Program-made: the position numbers and the translations under genes | Shown here: positions 58,811 to 64,000 of the stretch, piece by piece | How the letters are laid out: every line of letters starts with the position of its first letter | How positions within the stretch are numbered: the stretch's first letter is position 1 | Origin: Saccharopolyspora elongata | GTDB taxonomy: Bacteria > Actinomycetota > Actinomycetes > Mycobacteriales > Pseudonocardiaceae | Length of the DNA stretch: 64,000 nt | NCBI RefSeq assembly: GCF_004348985.1 | Contig: NZ_SMKW01000011.1 | Span: 90,990 to 154,989 of the forward strand | Direction: 5' to 3' | The notes under the pieces: generated by a model | Seen by the model: the letters and a program-made list of their open reading frames with translations, nothing else | Databases searched by the model: none | Told to the model about the DNA's origin: nothing

Positions 58811-58860
58811 GGGTCGTGAGCACTTCGGGCTGCTATAGCGATCCAAAACACTCACGACCC
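58811..58860. repeat. CTCGTGAGTG hairpin family, copy 4
   Basis: GGGTCGTGAGCACTTCGGGC and its imperfect complement ending ACACTCACGACCC flank TGCTATAGCGA. It lies 28 bp after the acyl-CoA dehydrogenase stop and is its likely terminator. Confidence 0.8.
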
Positions 58861-59132
58861 GGCACCGGTCGCTCGGCCGCATCCCTGTCCAAGGACCGGC
58901 CCCGACGGAGCGGCCGTGGTGGCCGTTTCCGTCCGGTATTGGTGGGTGGACGTCTGGAGCGCCGGGCACTCAGTCAGCGGAGTCCGGGGATGCGGCTACG
59001 CCGGCGAGATCGTCGAGCGGCTCCGGGCCGACTACCTGGCGGCGCGCGCGAACATCCCGGCCTGATCGAATCCGACGCCCTGATCGTCGACTGCCCGCGG
59101 TTCGCGGAGATCGGCCGGTTCGAACGGGAGCG

Positions 59133-59474
59133 GGCTACCTGCACATCGTGGACCGCAAGAAGGACATGATCGTCAGCGGTGGTTTCAACGTCTTCCCGCG
59201 CGAGGTCGAAGACGCGCTCACCGGGCACGACGCGGTCTCGGTCGCCGCGGTCTACGGCGTCGCGGACGACAAGTGGGGCGAGGCCGTCACCGCCACCGTC
59301 GTGCTGCGCCCCGGCCACGAAGTCACGCCCGACGAACTGATCCGGCACGTCAAGTCCGTCAAGGGATCCGTGCAGGCGCCCAAGCAGATCCGCGTCGTCG
59401 ACGAACTCCCGCGAACCCCGGTGGGCAAGATCGACAAGAAGGCGCTCCGCGCGCAGTGGGGCCCGCGGAGCTGA
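59133..59474 (+). pseudogene. Acyl-CoA ligase, C-terminal domain remnant
   Basis: About 113 codons: GYLHIVDRKKDMIVSGGFNV, FPREVEDALTGHDAVSVAAV, and TPVGKIDKKALRAQW with the catalytic Lys. This is only the mobile C-terminal lid of an adenylate-forming ligase; the ATP-binding domain is missing. A GTG at 59148 could start a short protein but it would be inactive. The preceding 58861-59132 has no gene; one frame reads GCGYAGEIVERLRADYLAAR before a stop and I do not recognise it. Confidence 0.82.
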
Positions 59475-59505
59475 TCGCCTAGCGATGCCGCGCCGGATGG
59501 CGTCA

Positions 59506-60792
59506 CTAGCCGGGACGCCCGGGGGTCACGCCGGCGTCCAGCTGGACCCGGTCCCGGTCGACGTCGAGATCCACCGCCACGCTCCGGTTCAGCAGCGGCA
59601 GCGGGAGGTTCGCTTCGACGTCGGCGATGTGCTGCTGACCCGGCGGCACCAGCAGCAGCGGCGGGAGCAAAGGCACGCCGTCCTCCATCGGAGTCCCGGG
59701 CACGGGTTGCTGCCCGGGCGGCGCGGGCGGGGCGGGCGACGGAGCCGGGTTGGGCTGAGCGGCCGGTGGCGGGGTTGCGGCCTGGCCCTGCGACTGCTGG
59801 GTCGGCGATTCCGGGTCGACCGGTGCGGCGGCCAGCGGCGGCGGATCGGCCTGGTTCGCCGCCAGCGCGATGCCCAGCGCCGCCAGCGCGGCCAGCACCG
59901 CGCCGCCCACCGCCATGCTCTTGCGCGGGTTCGACCGCACCACGCCGACCACCCCGGCGCCGACCAGGCTCCCGCTGCCCGAGACCGCGAGGTATCCGGT
60001 GGCCGACGCGGTCCCGCCCAGCACCACAGGGGCGATGAACGCCTTGAGCACGCCGTTGATCTCCATCAGCTCGGCCGCCAGCGCCGCGCACCGGTCGCAC
60101 TTGCCCAGGTGCTCGTTGACCTGCGTCGTCTCCCGCTTCGACAGGCCCTCGCGGGTCCACGACCCCAGCCGGTCGATCGCCGACCGGCACTCGACGGCCT
60201 CGGCGTCCATGCGCATCAGGTGCACCTGGAGGTACTGCTGCTTCAGGCCCTCGCGAGCCCGGTAGGCGAGCGCGGAAACGCCGTTGGCCGTCATGCCCAG
60301 CATCGGCGCGACCTTCGACGGCGATTCGCCCTCGATCTCCACGTGCCAGAGCACCATCTGCCAGCGCTCCGGCAACCGGTTGAACGCCTGCGAGATCAGC
60401 GAGCGCTCCTCGTTCTCCACGGCCGGGTCGCGGAACGGCTGGCTGATGTCGATGTTCGGCACCGTCTCGAAGTCGTCGACGGCCTGCGTGCGCTTCGCCT
60501 TGTTGGCCCGGTCGTAGGCGCCGTGCCGCACGGCGGTCAGCAGGTAGGCCCGGAAGGCGTCCGTCGGCCCGCGCCCGTCCCGCAGCAGCGCGAGCACCTT
60601 CGCGAACGCCTCGGATACCACGTCGTCGGCCTCGGCCTGCGACTTGGTGACCTGCCGCGCCATCGTGTAAGCCGCGCCGACGTGCCGCTCGTACAACGCC
60701 CCGAACGCATCGGTGTCCCCGCCGCGCACGGCGTCGATCAGGACGGCGTCACTGGTCTCCTGGACCAGATCTTCCCGCTGCACGGCCACCAC
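59506..60792 (-). CDS. ECF-type sigma factor fused to zinc-finger, membrane helix and Pro-rich tail
   Basis: 428 aa; ECF sigmas are normally about 180-200. Sigma region 2 (about 20-95, YTMARQVTKSQAEADDVVSE), region 4 (about 125-190, LPERWQMVLWHVEIEGESPS then MLGMTANGVSALAYRAREGL). Then an anti-sigma-like zinc motif (Cys202, His228, Cys232, Cys235 in HLGKCDRC), a membrane helix (293-312) and a Pro/Ala/Gln-rich tail outside the membrane. This fuses sigma factor and membrane-anchored anti-sigma in one chain, as in the C-terminally extended ECF groups. Release presumably needs proteolysis or an outside signal. Divergent from the epimerase gene. Confidence 0.9.
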   Translation of the reverse strand: MVAVQREDLVQETSDAVLIDAVRGGDTDAFGALYERHVGAAYTMARQVTKSQAEADDVVSEAFAKVLALLRDGRGPTDAFRAYLLTAVRHGAYDRANKAKRTQAVDDFETVPNIDISQPFRDPAVENEERSLISQAFNRLPERWQMVLWHVEIEGESPSKVAPMLGMTANGVSALAYRAREGLKQQYLQVHLMRMDAEAVECRSAIDRLGSWTREGLSKRETTQVNEHLGKCDRCAALAAELMEINGVLKAFIAPVVLGGTASATGYLAVSGSGSLVGAGVVGVVRSNPRKSMAVGGAVLAALAALGIALAANQADPPPLAAAPVDPESPTQQSQGQAATPPPAAQPNPAPSPAPPAPPGQQPVPGTPMEDGVPLLPPLLLVPPGQQHIADVEANLPLPLLNRSVAVDLDVDRDRVQLDAGVTPGRPG

Positions 60793-61013
60793 ACATCACT
60801 CCAACGCCCCGAACCACTCCCGCTGAGCCGAAAGCGTATCCCGGACGCCATCGGCCGAATAGGCGGACTCGATCACGAAAACGGATCAACGCGAAGTCGC
60901 CCGATAGCACCAGCGCGCCGAGGAGTTTCCCCACACACGGCGAAGACCCCGATCCGCGCACACCGGGAGCCGCCGACCGGTAGCGTCGTCGATGTCGAAG
61001 GGGAGGTGACCGG

Positions 61014-61949
61014 ATGTCCGTCCACGTCGTGGTCGGCAAGGGGCCGATCGGCGTCGCCACTGCGAATCTGCTCGCGCAGCAGGGCCATCGAGTTCGCCTG
61101 ATCAGCCGTTCCGGCGGCCCTGCCGAAGGCTCGATCGAGCACGTCGCGCTGGACGCCGGCGATGCCGAGCAGCTCTCCGAGGCCAGCGCCGGTGCGGTGG
61201 CCATCTACAACTGCGCCGCCCCGCCCTACCACCGCTGGGTCCAGGACTGGCCGCGGTTGTCGGCCGGCCTGCTCGGTGCCGCCGAACGCACCGGCGCGGT
61301 TCTGGTCCTCACCGGCAACCTCTACGCATACGGCCCGGTGAACGCTCCCATGACCGAAGATCTCCCGCTGAACGCCCGATTCCGCAAGGGCGAGGCGCGG
61401 GCCCGCGTCTGGCGGGACGCCCTGGCCCGCCACCAGGAGGGGCGCGTCCGGGTGGTGGAAGCACGCGCGTCCGACTTCATCGGACCCGGCGTGACGGCGG
61501 GCGGTCACCTGGCCGAGCGCGTCGTGCCCAAGCTGCTGCGGGGACGGCCCGTCCAGGTCCTCGGTGACCCGGACGCGGCGCACAGCTGGACCTACGCGCC
61601 CGACGTCGCGCGCACCCTGGTGCGGCTGGCTGCGGAAGAGCGGGCATGGGGCCGCGCGTGGCACGTGCCCACCGCGCCGCCCATGTCGGCGCGTCAGGCC
61701 GTCGAGGAGATGTGCCGAATCGCCGGCCTCGCAGTGCCACGCGTGTCCGCCCTGCCGTGGTGGGCGCTGCGAGCGGTCGGCCTGGTGTCCCCGCTGGTTC
61801 GCGAGCTGCACGAGATCCGCTACCAGTTCGACTCGCCGTTCGTGATCGACTCCAGCGCCTACTCGGAAGCGTTCCAGGAGGAGCCCACCCCAGCCGGAGA
61901 AGCGCTCGCGAAGACCGTCGAGTGGTGGCAGGAGAAACTCGCCACCTGA
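61014..61949 (+). CDS. NAD-dependent epimerase/dehydratase family protein
   Basis: 311 aa extended-SDR Rossmann protein. The cofactor loop is VVVGKGPIGVATANLL, close to but not the usual GxxGxxG; GNLYAYGPV stands where the catalytic Tyr lies, and the usual Tyr-x3-Lys is replaced (Tyr in LYAYG, Lys in FRKGEARARV). C-terminal DPDAAHSWTYAPDVARTLVR and WHVPTAPPMSARQAVEEMCR bind the sugar or other ligand in relatives. It may be a reductase/dehydratase of small molecules; many members are uncharacterised. ATG 61014 follows GGGGAGGTG. Alone. Confidence 0.87.
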   Translation: MSVHVVVGKGPIGVATANLLAQQGHRVRLISRSGGPAEGSIEHVALDAGDAEQLSEASAGAVAIYNCAAPPYHRWVQDWPRLSAGLLGAAERTGAVLVLTGNLYAYGPVNAPMTEDLPLNARFRKGEARARVWRDALARHQEGRVRVVEARASDFIGPGVTAGGHLAERVVPKLLRGRPVQVLGDPDAAHSWTYAPDVARTLVRLAAEERAWGRAWHVPTAPPMSARQAVEEMCRIAGLAVPRVSALPWWALRAVGLVSPLVRELHEIRYQFDSPFVIDSSAYSEAFQEEPTPAGEALAKTVEWWQEKLAT

Positions 61950-62127
61950 ACCCAGGACCGCGCAAGCCGTTCTGATCGGCGACGGATCGCACCGCGCAGC
62001 AAGGCGTTCTACCGAAGTTGTCCTGCTCCGCAACGGTTCGCCACCAATTTCAGGGAGGCAGTTGCCCACGATCTACGGACTACACGGAAAGCGTGGCTCG
62101 GCCAAGATCACCAGCGCGCAGCGACGC

Positions 62128-63276
62128 TCAACTGAGTGTTGTCGTAATGAGGTTGACCCACATCCGTACGGTCGCTCGATCACGCTTCTTGAGCAGGCGC
62201 ATGTGGGAGATCCTGTTGCGTATCGGCATGACATCCTGTCGAAAACGCTGCCATAGGACCGTGTCCCACGACAGGCCCTGGAACGTCGAAGACTCGACGA
62301 CCTGGAGCAGTTCACCGAGGGTGAGCCATTCGATGGGGTCTCGGAGCTCGGAGACGCTCGCTGCAGTCACACTCACGTCGCGTCGTGCTCGTTCGAGCAC
62401 GTGCTGGGCAATGGTCTCGTTGAAGAGATTCTTGCGCCATTTTTCACCTGCGTCCCGAATAGCTGCTTCACGCAGCAATTTCCGGATCGTGCGCTCAATT
62501 TGCCAAAGCCCCTCCGAAACTGCGGGGAGATCGACCTGAGGCCCAACGATCGTGGCAATGACGTCGGCGACAGCGTTTTTGAACTGCCAGAACGGCCCTG
62601 GCGAGTTAAACCGCAGGGCGTCGTCGACGACGTGGGCAAAGCCGGCGCCACGCATCGCCTCTGCGACACCGGCCTCGACTTCGGTGATGAAGTTGGCGCC
62701 GTGGTTTGCTTCGAAGAGAGCGAAATCGAGATCGGTGAGGACGTTAACGCCGAGTTCTTCAAGTGCGGTTCGTAGGAGGAGGTTCACGTCGGATTGATGA
62801 CCAAACCCGACCGAGGGAAGCGAGGACGCAAGGATATGCCGTCGCTCTTCGGGGCATTCGTTTGGGTCAAGCACGGGGAGGCAATGCCAGGATGCGTCGT
62901 CGAGCAGACTGCTTCCCGCGACCGGGGCGAACGAGATCTTCGGCGTGCGGGAAACGAGGCAGATCTCTGCATCGTCGTCTCGGAGCTCGTTGACCTTCGC
63001 GCGGAGGGCACCGAGCGTGGCACCACCAGCTTTGCCGTTACGCGCGAACGCCTCCATGCCATCCAGGATGACCCGCTCCGCGGGAAGTTCGACGGGGCTC
63101 GAGGTTTTCGCGAAGTCCGCGGCATCGAGCACGGTTCCGCACAGGGCGCTGAGCAGAGGTTCCCGGAGAACGTCGAACGCGGCACCGCACTGGATGAAGA
63201 CCAGCTTGAAGCGTTTCAGCCGAGTGCGGATCTCGTCGGCCCGGACCTGCGCGCTGAAAAGGATGGAGTCAGTCAT
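62128..63276 (-). CDS. HEPN-domain protein of a two-gene island
   Basis: 382 aa. The C-terminal ~165 residues form a helical domain ending PIRNRISHMRLLKKRD, whose R353-x4-H358 is a HEPN ribonuclease-type motif, resembling Swt1-like HEPN. The N-terminal ~210 residues (FKLVFIQCGAAFDVL, ICLVSRTPKISFAPVAG, LTDLDFALFEANHGANFITE) are alpha/beta and unrecognised. Its ATG overlaps the stop of the upstream NTPase gene (ATGA). Base composition is visibly lower in G+C than the surroundings, a sign of transfer. HEPN plus NTPase pairs are common in phage defence and conflict systems; this is inference, not shown. Confidence 0.75.
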   Translation of the reverse strand: MTDSILFSAQVRADEIRTRLKRFKLVFIQCGAAFDVLREPLLSALCGTVLDAADFAKTSSPVELPAERVILDGMEAFARNGKAGGATLGALRAKVNELRDDDAEICLVSRTPKISFAPVAGSSLLDDASWHCLPVLDPNECPEERRHILASSLPSVGFGHQSDVNLLLRTALEELGVNVLTDLDFALFEANHGANFITEVEAGVAEAMRGAGFAHVVDDALRFNSPGPFWQFKNAVADVIATIVGPQVDLPAVSEGLWQIERTIRKLLREAAIRDAGEKWRKNLFNETIAQHVLERARRDVSVTAASVSELRDPIEWLTLGELLQVVESSTFQGLSWDTVLWQRFRQDVMPIRNRISHMRLLKKRDRATVRMWVNLITTTLS

Positions 63277-63749
63277 ATTAGTTGCAGCACCGGCGTGAGC
63301 TCGTAGGAGTTATCGACCTCCTGAACGAGGCCGAGGCTAATCAGATGACCAAGCGCGAGAGGAACATCGTCGGCGACAACAGCGAAGGACTCAGGCTCTT
63401 CCATGAGGATCTGAAGCAGATAGGACTCGTCGGGATAGTACCTTCTGACGTGATCGAGCATCTCGCGCATGTTGCCGGCAACCTGACGCCGCCAGGTGTT
63501 GATGGTCCTCAAGACCAGCGGCTTTTTGATCTCACGATGGAACGTGTCGACAGGCAACTCGTTTACCACGGCGGAGGCCAGGTGCCGGTAGAGGAACGCA
63601 TGCCCTCCTGTCGCCTCGAACAACGCCTCCAGGGCACCGTCCTCGATCGTGATGCCCATCTTCTGCCCCACGGACCGGGCAAGGTCGTCGGCTTCGTGCC
63701 GTTCGAACGGAGCGAGGAAGTTGGCCTTGGCCCAGGAGAACAGCGGGTT
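63273..63749 (-). pseudogene. NTPase (AAA/STAND-type) C-terminal part, cut off by an IS
   Basis: About 158 codons open at the 5' end: FSWAKANFLAPFERHEADDL, GALEALFEATGGHAFLYRHL, YYPDESYLLQILMEEPESFA, ALGHLISLGLVQEVDNSYEL. This is the lid and winged-helix end of an ATPase related to the archaeal/STAND ATPase group; the P-loop part should lie further upstream and is not in the window. The frame loses sense at about 63749, where an IS4-family element begins. Stop overlaps the HEPN start. Confidence 0.7.
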
Positions 63750-64000
63750 AGGCCCAATGCCGGTCGTTTAGGTTGTCGCGTGGCCGGTAGCCTGCGTACT
63801 TGTGGATCTTGAGGCAGGTGCGGGCGCGGGTGTCAGCGTGGCCGATCGGGCCGCCGTCGGCGTGCTGACCCGAACGTTCCCTGTGGAATTGGTCGATCGA
63901 GTTATTGATCAGTACTGGCGTAGGGAACAGCGGACCCGCGCACTGCCCGCCCGGCTGATGTTCTACTTCACGCTGGTCTTGTGCCTGTTTCCGCACGAGT
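63750..64000 (+). mobile_element. IS4-family insertion sequence, left end (runs off window)
   Basis: The junction near 63750 separates NTPase coding sequence from a non-coding left end (TTAGGCCCAATGCCGGTCG, 63749-63767) and the transposase start. The inverted-repeat partner and any target duplication lie outside the window. Confidence 0.7.
63802..64000 (+). CDS. IS4-family transposase, N-terminal part
   Basis: About 66 visible residues: VSVADRAAVGVLTRTFPVEL then IDQYWRREQRTRALPARLMF and YFTLVLCLFPHE. This is the transposase-IS4 N-terminal domain (insert domain 13-like), ahead of the DDE catalytic region that lies past the window end. GTG 63802 is the first possible start; GTG 63838 is an alternative. 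The reading frame is open at the window edge. Confidence 0.82.
   Translation, partial: MDLEAGAGAGVSVADRAAVGVLTRTFPVELVDRVIDQYWRREQRTRALPARLMFYFTLVLCLFPHE

Noticed and set aside
1..64000. tRNA, rRNA and classical riboswitches
   Set aside because: No cloverleaf-like segment or known riboswitch core was seen by eye on either strand; a covariance search would be needed to be certain.

Overview
The window is high-GC actinomycete DNA. It has GTG starts, many ATGA/GTGA stop-start overlaps, XRE/DUF5753 plus DUF397 pairs and large numbers of TetR/LysR/GntR regulators. The gene families and the recurring CTCGTGAGTG hairpins suggest a Pseudonocardiaceae genus such as Saccharopolyspora or Amycolatopsis; this is inference, because no rRNA or other marker gene is present. 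It reads as accessory chromosome: catabolic operons, many regulators, and about ten decayed genes.

Layout. 1-5.5 kb: a GntR-controlled 2-oxoacid dehydrogenase locus (SDR, GntR and VOC on one strand; fused E1 alpha/beta and E2 on the other) with palindromic TTGGATCCAA sites between the halves. 5.6-9.2 kb: two coupled secreted metallopeptidases (M28, M1) and an MFS exporter whose TetR gene has been reduced to a stump. 9.2-14.7 kb: an XRE-DUF397 pair and a three-subunit molybdenum hydroxylase (L-M-S). 14.7-18.1 kb: a repeat-derived block, a hydrolase, and an AurF-type diiron oxygenase next to a fused ferredoxin/NADP reductase. 18.2-26.9 kb: methyltransferase, an HTH-less LysR-like protein, Lrp, a cyanate operon (cynS, carbonic anhydrase, CynR, deaminase), TetR and small genes. 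27-34.4 kb: LuxR-type ATPase regulator, TrmH methyltransferase, DUF418 membrane protein, PaaX regulator and a deletion-scarred XRE/DUF397 locus.

34.4-41.8 kb holds a five-gene operon (SWIM protein, unknown protein, VWA protein, MoxR-type AAA ATPase, DUF5682 protein) that parallels E. coli yehLMPQ and has no established function. 42-58.8 kb is an acyl-CoA catabolic region: MFS importer, CaiB-type CoA transferase, two crotonases, paired acyl-CoA dehydrogenases, a tandem-TetR regulator, a frameshifted acyl-CoA ligase, SDR, a MaoC pair, an SCPx-type thiolase and a further acyl-CoA dehydrogenase. Together they could activate, oxidise, hydrate and cleave a branched or cyclic acyl-CoA. 59-64 kb: a sigma factor fused to a zinc-finger/membrane segment, an epimerase, and a lower-GC island with a HEPN protein and an NTPase cut off by an IS4-family element at the window edge.

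The two observations I rate highest are (i) a roughly 170-bp intergenic element present three times, whose stems differ between copies but stay paired through compensatory changes while the loops are conserved, and (ii) the five-gene MoxR/VWA/SWIM/DUF5682 operon, which carries one copy of that element internally. No rRNA, tRNA or CRISPR array was seen.
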